In this document: positions 23,551 to 36,599 of the stretch, piece after piece
Position numbering within the stretch: position 1 is the first letter of the stretch
Layout: each line of letters opens with the position of its first letter
From: Paguma larvata
Taxonomy: Eukaryota; Chordata; Mammalia; Carnivora; Viverridae
Direction of reading: 5' to 3'
DNA: 64,000 nucleotides
Assembly (NCBI GenBank): GCA_030068075.1
Contig: CM057826.1
Span: 66,995,312 to 67,059,311, forward strand
The notes under the pieces: generated by a model
What the model saw: only the letters and a program-made list of their open reading frames with translations
Told to the model about the DNA's origin: nothing
Databases searched by the model: none
Made by a program: the position numbers and the translations under genes

Positions 23551-24559
23551 GATTCTGCATGGCTCTAAGAGTTATGACTTTATAACATATAAAGTATTTT
23601 TAAGTATTAGGTGATAATGGTACAGAACAACACAAAATTGAATAATCATTCACTTTTTGGAAGTTAAGCCAAGCATTAAAACCAATAGTAATATTACTTC
23701 CTCTTTATGCCCCTGAGTCATAAATGACACATGCTTGATGTATTTTCCCATAAACTATTTTCTAATAGAGTAGTCAAGGGTCATAAATCAGGAGAAGATT
23801 GATATTACTTCTATTTGAATAAATATGCTTTAGAAGTAATGAGTAAAGTTATGCATACTATAGTGACACTTTTGTGTTGTATTAAAATTATACCATTTCA
23901 AGTGGTTGGTTTTATTCCTTTTACTCTAGTTTTTAAAATATAATTCTACAATAGCTACATTTTAGCTGAGACCCGCATTATTTATATAAACTGACACTCT
24001 ACTCTTGTTAGTGTGAATTTAATGTCACATAAAAACCATTCTTTATTTTTCACTATATATTATTCAATTATAAGAATCAAATGCTATTAAATGATTTCTC
24101 ATATAATTCGTTTTTTCACTGTTACTATAAAATGTTTTAAAGACATTTATGTTAAACTCAAATTGAAAGGTTTTAACTTTAGTTTCTTACTATGTTGCAT
24201 TTCAATAGAATAAATAATGCTTTCTGTTTGGTAAAAATTCAGTATAACTGCAGTAATTTAAAAGTATAAATATCTAACTTATAGGATGTTTTTAGCACTT
24301 GTGAAAAATCATAGTTCTGTTTTATTGTTTTTAATACTTCCAATTAACAGCATATGAAGTTATAAAAGTATTGCAGAGTAAAAATTATTGTAAATCTAAA
24401 TCTAAAACTTGATTGAAATTACTTTTAATTATATAAGTATATTTAAATATATATGTAGATTTATACACATATACAAAAAGGAAATGTTTATGAATTAATA
24501 AGAAACTAAAATGCAAATATTTCCATTAAAACCCCGTTCAGGTTAAGATGGCTCCATCC

Positions 24560-24665
24560 TCAACATGTAGCCAGACACAGGACTCGATAACACAACCCTA
24601 GGATCATGACCTGAGCCAAAATCAAGAGTGGGACACTCAACTGACTGAGACACCCATCAGTCCCT
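24560..24665 (-). mobile_element. CAN-type SINE fragment (head half)
   Basis: Only the tRNA-like half is present: AGGATCATGACCTGAGCCAA to GACTGAGACACCCATCAGTCCC. The tail side is lost or too diverged. Confidence 0.8.
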
Positions 24666-24689
24666 GTATTGAGACTGTTAATTCAAACT

Positions 24690-25436
24690 TAGACATGCGA
24701 AATTTAGGGTACTTCTAAGATATCCAAGGAGTCATGTCAAGTATGCAGTTGACTACATGGACACTGAGTTCAGAGGAAAAATCTAAGCAAGAGTAATAAA
24801 TGTGGGTCATCTTCAGGAAACCATATAGGGAGAGAACGCAGCCTAGGGTCATTCCTGAGTAACTCCAAAAAAGACTGGCTTAGTGAAGGAGAATGAGTTT
24901 ATAAAGGAGTATATACAGAAAACCAATATATATTAAAAGTATATAAAGAACATCAAAAGATCTGGTCCCAAACATCAACAGAACAAAAAGGAACATGTAG
25001 TCAACAAAATCAGATACTGAGAGGATGTCAAGTAAGATACTTGTTAAATAGAGCAATCTAGAGGTCACTGGTGATCTTACAGATACCTGTTTCAGGGGTG
25101 ATGGGGAAGAAGCCAGATATATGTGAGTTGAGAACTAAGTATGAATTGAAGAAATGAGTGAGTATAATCACTCTTAGAACAAGCTACGACTAAGAAAACA
25201 GTAGGCAAAGGCAGTTGGGGGAAAATAGGATTATAGAAGGGTTATCTGGGGTGGACAGAGATTTAGAAATTGTTTTTAAGAGTCAACACTTAAGCATATT
25301 TAACAAGTGAGCACTGAGGCACGTGGATGGCTCAGTCAGTTAAGTGTCCAACTCCTAGTTTCAGCTCAGGTCATAGTTTATGGGGTTCAAGTTCCATGTT
25401 GGGCTCTGTGCTGACACCACGGAGCCTGCCTCAGAT

Positions 25437-25471
<35 letters not shown>

Positions 25472-26010
25472 CCCTCCCCATGCATACACACACATGCACT
25501 CTCTCTAAATAACTAAACTTAAAAAAATAAAAATAAAAATAAAAAGTGAGCACTGGATCCAACTGAGGAGAAAAGGTAAACATAATATAAAAAAATAATA
25601 TAAAATTTCTAAGGAAGTATGAGATGACATGATACAGAAAATAGGCATAGGAAATAGACTTAGGAAAGGGAACAGTTCCTCTATGGAAGCAAGCACAGAG
25701 AATGGGTCCAAACGCAGCTGATGTGAGTATCTAGTCACAGAAAATTAGGGAGTTGCCACCTGAGGATTCTAATTTTTTCCTGTAATGTAGAAGATATATA
25801 CCTGCTGACAATGATGGGGGAGATAAGAGGATCAGAGATTTGAAAAAAGAGGAGAATATTTTAGAAGTTATTAGAAAGAGCAAGTATAGAGCAGAGAAAT
25901 TTGACATATCATAATTTCCTTGAGAATCTTGATAAACCAAGCCAGTTATGAGAGTATGATAGCAAGAAATGTATATACTCTAGTTAGGAGTAGAGAAACC
26001 GTATCGGTAA
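24690..26010. repeat. ancient interspersed repeat, family not named
   Basis: GGAGTCATGTCAAGTATGCAG, GATGTCAAGTAAGATACTTG and GAGGTCACTGGTGATCTTAC match a widespread old mammalian repeat that I recognise but cannot name safely. It seems to continue past the SINE at 25316-25542 (GAGCAAGTATAGAGCAGAGAA). Open frames of 60-77 residues here are not supported as genes. Confidence 0.45.
25316..25542 (+). mobile_element. CAN-type SINE
   Basis: Head GAGGCACGTGGATGGCTCAG, a (CT)n run at 25438-25469, A-rich tail. Perfect 12-bp duplication AAGTGAGCACTG at 25305-25316 and 25544-25555. Confidence 0.94.
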
Positions 26011-26648
26011 CACCTGTTGGAGATGCAAGCAATAACCAAAGTCAGATTATAAATTTTAAAATTATAGATCAAAATTTAAACTTGAAAACAGTAGAAAATG
26101 TAATTATTGATGTCAGTGAAAACAACAGTATCCCCATACAAGTAAAGTAAGAGGACCCAGGAAGATATTTACAGATCCAGAAATCAACAAGAAACAACAA
26201 CAGTAAGACAAAACTTACTCAGTCAGCAAATCTCAGAAGGATTTTTATAAGTGAAGTAGACTGCTATTTTCTAATAAATTTGTTTGTTTCCTTCTAACAC
26301 AGAGGAAGCCAATTTATAAATAACATTGATCTGCCACTTTCTGAACAAGGAATTCACAGTAAATCTGGTGGACACTGATGAGGAGAATAAGACAACTTTT
26401 AACAGCATTTTTTAGAATATAGTTCAAACTCTTTAAACATTGAGACATTTGATCAGAACACTGCATTGACAAAACCCAGAATCATTTTTCCAAAGTCCTA
26501 GGAAGTAACTCAACTATACAAAGTTTAATACTTAAAATGAAATTTCAGCTTCTAGAAATTTTATGTTCATAATACCATGTAACTGCAGCACTCTGTAAAA
26601 TTACATCAATTAAGTTCTCTTCCTTCAAATTATTTTTGTTTTACTTAC

Positions 26649-26771
26649 TCAGACTTCTTTTCATAGGTCTTAGAAGATTCCTCAATTCTCTTCTCTAATT
26701 CCAGGACAGCCTCTTCCTTGCTTAAAAGCATCTGCTGTGTCTGCATAAGTTCCTCTGCTAAAGTTTTCAAC
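26649..26771 (-). CDS. FER: FER exon, FX coiled coil part 1 (residues ~308-349)
   Basis: Internal FER exon of 123 bases, phase 2 at both ends and frame-neutral. It starts with G, completing Met308, reads [20 protein letters not shown], and ends in TYEKKS plus GA. Donor is GTAAGTAA. The acceptor, TGATGATTCTAG, has almost no pyrimidine run in the 25 bases before it, so this looks the weakest 3' splice site of the six. It corresponds to human FER about 308-349. Differences from human as remembered are Ser for Asn in LLNKEE, and KTY for ETC near the end. The heptad-like spacing of Leu, Met and Val fits the FX region, reported to bind phosphatidic acid and so activate the kinase. Confidence 0.97.
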
Positions 26772-27145
26772 CTAGAATCATCAGTTTCTTCATTATTAAT
26801 CAATACATAATACTCACTTTATACAAACACACTGAACATTCCTACATCTAAGGTGGTGATGTCCAAAGCAGTAGCCACATGTAACTTAATGTAAAATAGA
26901 TTAAAGTAAAATTTCAGTTTCTTGTTTGCATTAACCATATTTCAAGTGCTAAAAAACACATGTGGCTAGTGGCAGGCAACCTTATTGGACAGTGCAGAAA
27001 AGGATATTTCAATAATCAATACATAATACTCACTTTATCACATAATGCATAATAATCACAAGTAGTACCTTGGACACTCTGAGAGTCTTAGTCATTAAAT
27101 AAAAGAGGGAAACAGAAACAGAAAATTTAAAGAGAAGAAAGGATT

Positions 27146-27339
27146 AGAGGCACCTGGGTGATTCGGTCGGTTAAGCATCCGACTTCAGGTCAGGTCAGGA
27201 TCTCAGGGTTTGGGAGTTTGAGCCTATATCTGCTGTCAGAGCTGACCCTGCTTTGGATCCCCTGTCCTCTCTCTCTGCCCCTCCCCAGCTCACACTCTCT
27301 CAAAAATACTTATTACAAAATAATAATAAATAATAAAAA
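27146..27339 (+). mobile_element. CAN-type SINE
   Basis: Head AGAGGCACCTGGGTGATTCG. Perfect 13-bp duplication AGAAGAAAGGATT at 27133-27145 and 27340-27352. Confidence 0.94.
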
Positions 27340-27399
27340 GAAGAAAGGATTTAAGCAAATAAGTATCTATAATGTTCCAAGAAGAGTGTAGTGGAAAGA

Positions 27400-27715
27400 T
27401 GATGGTTTTTATTTTCAGACGAACATGTGTTTACATTCTGGCTTTGCCACTTTTTATCAGATGTTGAACAACTTGCATAAGCTCATTAAATCTATTTTCT
27501 CACTTGCAATCTGAGGGCAGGAATACCTGCTCAAAGCATTGTTTTGAGGATCAAATACACTAATATATATGTAATGACTGGTACTTAGTAGGACTGAGTA
27601 AATGCTAGCCAGGATTGCTTGCACGTATTACCTCAGTTACTTCTCACAACTACCAATCAGATAGACAGTATTGTATTATCTTTATTTTAAAGAAGAGACA
27701 GCGAGGTTCAGCTGA
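27400..27715 (+). repeat. MIR (one or two copies)
   Basis: CATTCTGGCTTTGCCACTTT, TCATTAAATCTATTTTCTCA and TTGTTTTGAGGATCAAATAC are MIR-like. A second MIR-like stretch is at 27620-27715. Confidence 0.75.
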
Positions 27716-30234
27716 ATAGCAATTTAAATGGATAGTAAACTATTTCTCTTTTCATACAGTATATTAATGCTTTAGGGATACTTTCCATATAGATATTAAC
27801 ACAATTAAATAAACAAAATTAATATGAACTTATAGGCCAGATCTTTTTGAGTTGCATACAATGCATCTGGTCCTGAATAGAAACATTTCTACCAAAAAAA
27901 AAAGTTATTGTATCATATTAAAATTTTTATCTTCAGTCTTTTATAGCAAAACATGGAACCCAAAATATACAAAAGAAAATATTAAATAATCCAACTCTAT
28001 GAAAATTTAAATATATTGGAAGTTAAAGAGATGATAAAGTCAAAAGCAAAAGTCAAACTGGGAAGAAATATTTGCAGCGCAAATTACAAGCAAAAGCCCT
28101 CTTAGAAAAAAGGACAATCTAATATAAAAATGAACAAAGAACATAATTGGAAGTACAGGGCTGACTCCTTTCCTGTAAAAGCTCTATCACCAAATTAATC
28201 ACTTCACCTTACCACCTCGGAGGAAGAGAAGTATTTGTGTTGACAACTTTACATCTCTACTGCATTTTGTAAAGCACCTTACTCCTGCGTAACAAACAAC
28301 AGATCTAGACCCAGAGAGCCTCACTTTCAATATTCACTCAGCTTTTCTAAACTTCCATTTCCTCCGCTAATAAAACAGAAATCAATTTAACAGCTAACTT
28401 AAAGAGTTCCTGTGACTCTGTATGTTTTAAAGTTACTATTACAGATTTTGAAGCATAGCATGTTCTCTATAAATGTAACTTTATATTATTAATCAATTTT
28501 ATTAGTTTCATTAAAAAACAGTTTTCTCAGAAGTAACTTTAAGTTTTGCCTTCCACTTTTTAAGAATATTTTGTTAACATTGGGTGCAAAACATTAATGT
28601 TGCTCCCAAGGTAGAGGTAGAATTGAATATACTATAAATAATACTTAAGAACAGGTTACATTTTTATTATTTATGCATTATTCCTAAGCAAGGGCAAGTA
28701 AAATAAAGGAATATTACAAGCATACTACATAAAAAATAGAGAAGCCACTAACTAAAAGTTTTTCCCTTCAAAACAATGTTATTTCCAACAACTTTAACTT
28801 TTCAGAAACGTGAATATTTCAGTTCCATGAGAAATTAATAGTACAAATAAAAGAATAAGTGTGTCCATAGGCATACACATACACATGCACATACATGTTG
28901 ATATGATGTGATTTAACAGTAGTAATATCACTACATATCAAAAAGAAAGCAAAAGAATTAGAAATTATATTTTTGATTCCTTCATATTTTATCGGACAAA
29001 TTCAAGGGAAGACATTTGATTGCGGTGAACATCAGTTTCCCTAGCTAGTTACAGCACTGCCCTCTTTTTACTTACTATTTTTACTTTGAAACAAGCTGGG
29101 AAAGGAATAAAGAGGTGAAAGTCAGAGTCAATTGGCACGTTTAAACTACCTTAGACCCCATTCATCACTGGCACCTCTAGCAAGGTACATATATTAAAAT
29201 CCAAATCTGCTAAGATTTTCTACTTCCTTTAGTAATCATTTTAGGTTTCTGAAAAACATCACCTAAGGTTTCTATGAGAAATTAAATTTGAGGTTTTATA
29301 CATGCTAAGTTTTTTGAGTACATGTCAGCTCATTTGTGAGAAGAATGGGGTGGTACTTTTGATTTCTTTTCTCTTCAAACTCCTGGTTTATGCTATAACA
29401 ACCTGAACCCAGAAAAAAAGAAACCTAACACAGCTTACTAGATTCCCTAAAGAGGTGGAAAGGCACTAGAAACTGAAAGGCTTAGAAAAGCTAACAACAC
29501 TTCTGTCCCCTAGCAGGTCTGTTCTGTCAGCTAGAATTCACCACCTACTACATTTAGCAATGAAGGCCAGAAGGCTCAAGGAAGAAAGAAAGGAGACAAG
29601 AGTAAGGAAATGAGGAGAGCAGAGAGAAGAGAATAATAATATTAGCTGTTTCTACTTTTTCTAGCTCCTGATCGTGTCAAGAAATTGGTACCTCTTCTTG
29701 AGGCTTTAATTTTTTGACTGCCTTAGCATAACTGACTTTTATGAAAAGTCTTCCTAAATTAAAAAAACAAAACAAAAACTGAGTAAGGTAAGTCTTTGAA
29801 GTCAAAACTTCTTAGTATTTTTAAATCTCTAAAGATTCATAGCTGTAAATTCAAAGTGGAAAAGGCAAGAGATCTTAGAAGAATGGAATTAAATGGGAAA
29901 AGTATTTTCCTTCTTTACCATCATCCTCCTAAAAAACAACCTGGAGTGGGGTAGATCCAGTGAAGAGGAAATTATAGTAATTATACGTTATACATAATTA
30001 TACATTATGAACTGATGACATAATACCTGTTAGGGTAGTGTGCAAATTTCAAAGCACCGTTTACCATGATGTCATTGTTACATATGTTTGTATACAAATA
30101 TACTAGTAACAGTTCAAATGGCTTATTCTTTACATTTTTAGAGTGTGTTATACTTAAATACTGTGACACAAAATATTTAAGTGTCATGACACTGCCTTTA
30201 AAAAAAACTCATAAAACTGACATAATACTTAACA

Positions 30235-30435
30235 CTGAATGCCAAACAGTTTCAAGCACTTTAAAATAAGTATTTAAATTCATGACATTCTTATAACACC
30301 ATCATTATCTCAATTTACTTATGAGGAACTGAGCCACAGAGATTAAAGATTTTGTTCAAGGTGAACGAGCTGGTAAGTGTAAAAACACGTCAGAGCCCAG
30401 GCAACTTAGATCCTGAGTCTATGGACTTAACAACT
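30235..30435 (+). repeat. MIR
   Basis: TATTTAAATTCATGACATTC, CTTATGAGGAACTGAGCCAC and GTGAACGAGCTGGTAAGTG, then CAGAGCCCAGGCAACTTAGA, are MIR-like. Confidence 0.75.
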
Positions 30436-31011
30436 AAAATCCTCTGTTTCAGTAATTTCATCTCATAAAATTTATCTAATGTGCATGCTTCAACAAGTAC
30501 ACAATGATGTAAAAACAAAGATATTTATTGAAACACTGCTTATAATCACAATAACAAAATGTGAACTCCTGTGATGCTGATGACACTTAACCTACCAGCA
30601 ACACACTTGGAAGATCTCTTCCCAGACTCTGCACTTTCTTTTACACTTGTAAGTCATTATTTTTCAGATGACACACACATACATACACATACCCCAATTT
30701 TATAAACTTCAGTCTGCACAAAACCTGTATCCACCCCTTAGCAAAGGGAAAAATTAGAAATAAAATACCCATCTATAAATGACTACAATAAATAAATTTT
30801 ATTACATGTAAGCATTAAAACATCATGTACTATTAATATTTTAGTTATATTAATAAAAGAGGATAATGCAAAAAAGTATGCATAGAAAAAGCCCACTTAA
30901 GTCAAGAAAATATACATGTGTATGTTTGTATATACAGTCTGGAAAAATACATGACTTTTTTCATCACTTAACACCAGAAGGTAGAAATGGATCTTTAAAA
31001 AGGAGAACTTC

Positions 31012-31245
31012 GGGTGCCTCTCTTTAAAAAGGAGAGCTTCAGGCGGCCTCAGTTGGTTAGCCAACCAACTTTGGCTCATGTCATGATCTCATCCTCCATG
31101 AGTTCAAGCCTGACGTTGGGGTCTGTCCTGACAGCTCAGAACCTGGAGCCTGGTTTGGATTCTGTGTCTCCCTCTCTTTCTGCCCTTCATGCTCACTCGT
31201 GCATGCTCGCGCTCTCTCTCTCTCAAAAACAAAACATCAAAAAAA
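31012..31245 (+). mobile_element. CAN-type SINE with rearranged 5' end
   Basis: SINE body GGCGGCCTCAGTTGGTTAG to TCTCAAAAACAAAACATC. The flank CTTTAAAAAGGAGARCTTC occurs three times: at 30993, again at 31022 after only the nine bases GGGTGCCTC, and in shorter form after the tail (31246-31262). Confidence 0.88.
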
Positions 31246-32299
31246 TTTTTAAGGAGAACTTCGATTTTCATTGTACATCTTTTTTGTAAGATTTTATGGA
31301 TTTTCTCATCTGCAAACATTAGATAATTTTTTAAATTTTAATGTTATTTAAAAATATAAAAACCAAAAACAATGTAGACGATAACAAGTTTTCAGTCCTT
31401 CTACAATAACTTTCCTATCTTCAAACCACTGGCCATCATTATCTAAATCTTACAACACTCTTACAGAGACCTAACTTCCTTAAAAAACTATAAATTATAA
31501 ATTTCCAATACTGTCACATTCATTGTGACATTCAGGTTAATTAAAAAAAATGAATAGGAAAGGGGTACAGCTGCCAGAAGTAATTTTTCTGACATCTCTT
31601 TTTCTCTATTACTGCAACATACATTGAAGAAATAAAACATTTCTTGTGATCACTTTCTTAAAATATTATTGCAGCAACACAGAATTTATGAATGACCTTC
31701 TATACCATGACACAAAGCTTTATTAGCTTTTCTCAAGATTAAACAGAAGATAGCTCCTAATCAACCAAACAAAAGCTATGAGTTTCTATTAAATATATTC
31801 AGCTCCTAACACACATCATCATCTACCCCCAACCAACAAATCTACCTGCCTTCTTCCGTATGGCCTGTGTCCCTTAATCAAAATATCCTTTTAACATGTC
31901 ACCTACCTTCCAATATTTTACATATTTCCAAACCTTTCCCATTCACTCACACAAAAAGTATTCTCCTAACATAACCTAACATAACTGTAGTATATGTTCA
32001 ACCGAAGACCAAACTTGAGCTAAGACTATAAATGAGAACAGCCGAAAACAAACTTGATAAAACCATAGTCCTGCTTAAAACATGGCAGTACTGCAGTATT
32101 TATCGTTCCACTGATTGAAAAGGTTGATTCAAACAGTCTAATGGGTTAAATTGGTGTCATTCCTTACAAGAGTCAGCAAACATTTTCTGTGAAGGTCGGA
32201 AGAATAAACATTTCAGGCTTTGCCACCAAGAGCAAAATCATGGGTATAATGTAGGTACTAACATAACAAAAGAGAAAACAAATATTTTATTGAAAAATT

Positions 32300-34140
32300 C
32301 AAATTATAATAATATATGGGTACAATTGATTGTAACACCAGTGTATTACTATTATTATTTAGAGGATATTTTGAGGGTAATAATATTTCCCTTCACTGGG
32401 GTTCAAAGTTAATGCTTATAAATGCCCACTTGTTAAAGCAGATATATAGTGAAATTTATTTCATCTTTGAAAGTATCTTTTCACAAACAGGGTACTGTCA
32501 AATATTGGTATCAATCATAAGCACATGAGTTTAATTGAGTACAGTTATTGCTCAGAAGGCATTTATAAAATTATATTGCATGCCTTTTAGCATGTCATTA
32601 CACTGCAGACTCATCACTCCTAACTGAAAGTTAGGTGGGAACTCCTCAATTGCATAGTTTTATGGATTTTTGAAATGCTGAAATACTTGCAGAGGTCGAA
32701 AACTCACTGCGAGAAATGTAGTTTGAGGTTAGAAAATACATCGGCATCAAATTTGGTGGGAATGGTAATGTTGCTTCATGTTTTAATGTGTGAGAGCACA
32801 AAAAGTGTATACCTAGCCTGACATTACCTGTGATTCAAGTAACATTAGTTGTCATCTAAATCTAAATAACTTTTACTACAGTGTAAATTCTGCATACAAG
32901 CACTTTGTTATCTTGTAATTTTAGGTTGGATTCATTAGGAAAATATTCAAGTGTTTAGCACGTGCTAATTTTTCCAAAGCTTTTGGAATTTAGTGTTCAG
33001 TAACAGTGGCTGAGGGAAATACTAATTATTTAGAAAAATTTCAGTCTTGGCTCTGACACAATAAAACTTTACTACTTCTAAATCATCAAAATTCTATGTG
33101 ACAGGGCAAGTGGGGATATTTAATTTCAGTTTTTGAAAAATATTCATGAAAGTAATGATGGTTAAGTCCATGAGAGCAAATGAAGGTCATTATTGACATT
33201 AGTGGTTTAAGAACATATGATTAGATTCATATATTTTCCATAAAGTACCTGCTGATGAAAAATGCAATGAATAACCCTATGATATGAACACCTAACATCT
33301 TTATAAGCTTTGTAAATTTGTTCAACTAAGCCTCTTCCTGATCCACACACTTTTAACACCATCAGTTGTAACACATCTTAAGAGAGTTTACTTTACTCTG
33401 TACTGATTTAGTGTTTTCTCAACTTCTTTGACAATACTCTTTTTTTTCCCCAGGGATTGGGGTGGGGAGAAAAAGTCTCTGGAGTCTATTTTTCCAGGTG
33501 GAGTGCTAATTCATTCATGCAGTATGGATGCTATCTGCTATGGTCAACCGGTTCCTGCTGCACAGGGTAGCCTGCTTTCTCTTCATATTCTTGAACTTGC
33601 TGTTTCTCAGCGACTTTTGATGGCCTTCTCATAACGGCCTTTTATTCCTTACATTTTCCAAAAATGGTTACTTTTGCTTGCAACTAAAGAACCATAACTC
33701 ATTCAGGTCCTATATGCTTATCTCAGCCATGTTTTGTAGGGAGTGGACTCCTTCAACAAGTATGTGGCAGCAGTTACTGAAAACAGAAGGAGCCAGTCCC
33801 TGCATCTTCAGTAAACAAGACAAAGAAGACATAGAAGGTTGGTGTGAGCCAAGGATACAGTGTATATCACTTTCAGAAGATTAGCTTTACCACCACAGCT
33901 CTCAGTTACTTCTGAAGCTAGAATTCCACCTCTAGCTTCTCCATTGTCCCACAGGTTGACTGGCTTATGAATTAGGCATATCTCACAATCGAAGTCATAA
34001 TGGCTTGACAGATTCTTGGAAAAAGACATATTCTTGTCTGTAGTTGATCCACATAGACTATTCATAGAGAGTAATTCTTCAGTGACTTCAACTTAAAGCA
34101 TTGACTCCTCAAGTGAACAAAAACTGAGCAGTTTTGATCA
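32300..34140 (-). pseudogene. decayed hAT transposase
   Basis: Broken coding remnant of the transposon above, read on the minus strand in several frames. Recognisable in order are TTDG, residues like HHYFHEYF changed to ITFMNIFQKL, PQPLL, then LQCNDMLKG and CEKILSKMK. Open pieces do not exceed about 85 residues and none holds a complete DDE core. No sign of a selected reading frame or of domestication. Confidence 0.7.
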
Positions 34141-34211
34141 CACCTGCTAACTTATCAATAGACAGAGAAAACCACTGGAAATCATTTATCTTTTTAAATT
34201 AACTAATGATG

Positions 34212-34415
34212 GGGCACCTGGGTGGCTCAGTCAGTTGGCTGTCCGATTCAGCTTAGATCATGATCTTGCTGTTCCCGAGTTCAAGCCCTGCGTCGGGCTC
34301 TGTGCTGACAGCGCAGAGCCTGGAGCCTGCTTCATATTCTGTGTCTTCTTCTCTCTCTCTGCCCCTCCCCCACTCACACTCTGTCTCTCAAAAATAAATA
34401 AACATTAAAAATTAA
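34212..34415 (+). mobile_element. CAN-type SINE inside Charlie relic
   Basis: Near-consensus: GGGGCACCTGGGTGGCTCAG, tail AAATAAATAAACATTAAAAA. The tail runs into ATTAATTAATTAACTGA, echoing the upstream AATTAACTAATGAT. Confidence 0.94.
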
Positions 34416-34836
34416 TTAATTAATTAACTGACAATGTATCTCCCAACAAGTTTATTTTCTCTAGGCACATTTCCTATTTCCTTAGTTGCTGTAGTGAAAC
34501 ACTAATAATTTTCACCACTGACTGACAAATGACTTTCCTTCCTCTGTTAACAAATCAGCCACCCAGAAACTTATTTTGGTTGCATCCTCATTTTCATATT
34601 TCTTAAAGAAAAGTTTGCTGTTATGAGGTATTCCATTTTAAATTTTCTAATGTTTCTGACTAGTGTTCTCCTGTGAGTTGGTAATACTGAGATGAGTATT
34701 TAGACTGGTAATATCAACATATCTTGTATCATTTTAGCACAGCCGTACTGTCACTGCATAATAAACATAATACATTGCCATCTAACTCAGTAACAAAATA
34801 ATCCACCCTCCAATGTGGATTTTATCATCTTGTCGT

Positions 34837-34965
34837 GATTAGTGCTGAGTAATATTTAGAATTGTTGAATCACTCTACTGTATACCTAAAATGAATACAA
34901 CACTGTATGTTAGTTATACTGGAATTAAAATTTTTTAATTTTTTAAATTAAAAAATATATAAGAT
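34837..34965 (+). mobile_element. L1 3' UTR fragment
   Basis: AATACAACACTGTATGTTAG and TTATACTGGAATTAAAATTT are the last bases of a carnivore L1. The same motif ends the copy at 43995-44345. Confidence 0.85.
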
Positions 34966-36270
34966 TCAAAATCTATTCTCTCCTTTTTTGTTTTGACATG
35001 ATAGGCACAGGCTGATAATAAAAAGCCATTAAAATGCTATAGTACAGCAATATGTGTGGCATTCAAAATGCTATTCAGTTATAACTGTGTTCCTGTGATC
35101 TGCAGTGCACCAAGCAGCAGCGTGAAGTGATGGGAAGACCACAGTATGGTCACTGTCACAAATGCTCAACTCTGCCATTGTAACAAGAAATCACCCATAG
35201 ATAATAGGTAAATGAATGAGCATGGCTATGTTCCAGTAAAACTTTATTTATGTACTCTGATGCTTAAATTTCATATAATTATCATGTGTCACAAAAGATA
35301 ACACTTCTGTTGATTTTTTTAACCATTTAAAAATGTAAACAATATTCTTAGTTCACAGACTGCATAAAAATAAGTAGCAAACTGGATTTGGCCCACAGAC
35401 ACTAGTTTGATCATTCATATCCCATAAAATCCAAGAGAATTACTTTTCCACATAGATAATTACCATTATTCAATTAAGAGATCTTATTTATATCCCATTA
35501 TAAAAGCTAAACACGTTCTGACTTTTAAGTTTTGAAAAAATATACTAGGAAACATGAGGCTTGAGGTCAGGCTTTAGTTCAGAATACAAGACTATTTAAC
35601 ACAATATTCTGGAATTCAAATATATTTCCTACTGATACGTAGTAACTCCATTTACCCAGCTTTAAGTTTGCCACAGATCATAAATGGATGCCTCATTCTA
35701 TCTCAAATGCCAAAACCAATGTAATAGATACATATCTTCTTCTAATGTTCAAAATTTTATAGACCTGTCTTCTTCAAGTTATTCTGATGAGCTAAAATTA
35801 CTGAGTCTCAAATTATTCATTTAAATAGTGATTAGAAGAGAGGAAATATCTGCACATATAATCTAAATAAATGGATGATTAAAATCAATAAAGTAGAGTT
35901 TCTTCTCTAACATTTGGCAAAGAAGAGTGATTCAAAACAGAGGCAGATGGGGGAAGTGTGATGAAGGGGAAGGAGAGATGCTGTAAATCACAGAGACAAA
36001 GATAACAACCTCAGGTTGAAGCCTGAAGGTAATACAATCTAAATGCATGTGTGATGGGAAGTGTACAATGTCCGGTGCTAGAAATAATTAGAGGCTGAGG
36101 AAGCAGCCTTCTACCGTAACATGATCTACCATGCAAAAAAATTTCCTTTAAGTAGGAAATAAACAATCATATAAATAATTGAATTTAACTCTTCTATATA
36201 TGCAAACCTTTATAAATATAGTTGATACATATAATGAGAGTATGATAAAATGCTTCATGGCACATATTTA

Positions 36271-36599
36271 TTTTTTTATTTAAATAATTTATTGTCAAAT
36301 TGGTTTCCATATAATACCCAGTGCTCATCCCAACAAGTGTCCTCTTCAATGCCCGTCACCCCCTCTCCCCCTTCACACACCCCCCTCACTCCTCAGTTTG
36401 TTCTTAGTCTTTGAGAGTCTCTTATGTTTTGTCTCCCTCCCCCTGTGTCTTTTTTTCTTTTCCCCTCTTCCCCTCCCCCATGGTTTTTGCTAAGTCTCTC
36501 AAAATCCACCTATGCATGGAAACATATGGTATCTGTCTGACTGACTTATTTCACTTAACATGATACCCTCCAGTTCCATCCATGTTGCTACACATGTTG
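36271..36599 (-). mobile_element. young carnivore L1 3' end, 5'-truncated
   Basis: Reverse L1 tail: ATTGTCAAATTGGTTTCCAT, CCAGTGCTCATCCCAACAAG, TCTTTGAGAGTCTCTTATG, TTATTTCACTTAACATGATA. Perfect 13-bp duplication TGGCACATATTTA at 36258-36270 and 36600-36612. No coding capacity. Confidence 0.94.

Larger units (their letters stand above)
14615..26648 (-). other. FER: FER intron, 12.0 kb
   Basis: Complete GT-AG intron. Its centre (17.0-23.6 kb) is nearly solid repeat: two MLT1-type LTRs, three old L1 3' regions and seven SINEs. The stretches 14.7-15.8, 16.3-17.0, 23.56-24.5 and 26.15-26.6 kb show nothing I recognise. Confidence 0.9.
32165..35413 (-). mobile_element. Charlie-type hAT DNA transposon relic
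   Basis: Ancient cut-and-paste transposon. The left end (GTCAGCAAACATTTTCTGTG, CATTTCAGGCTTTGCCA) and right end (CTCAACTCTGCCATTGTAAC, AGTAAAACTTTATTTATG, CTGGATTTGGCCCACAGAC) are the two ends of one known hAT-type element. Between them the minus strand keeps shreds of an hAT transposase: a TTDG motif at 33358-33369, SLQCNDMLKG at 32580-32612, and CEKILSKMK around 32460-32485 near the C-terminal dimerisation region. Stops and frameshifts are frequent, so it is dead. A SINE (34212-34415) and an L1 tail (34837-34965) have landed in it. The assignment to Charlie rather than another hAT group rests on memory of the family. Confidence 0.8.

Noticed and set aside
33808..34065. 85-residue open frame as an active or domesticated transposase
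   Set aside because: Short segment of a hAT relic full of stops in the correct frame; no DDE core and no flanking exons.
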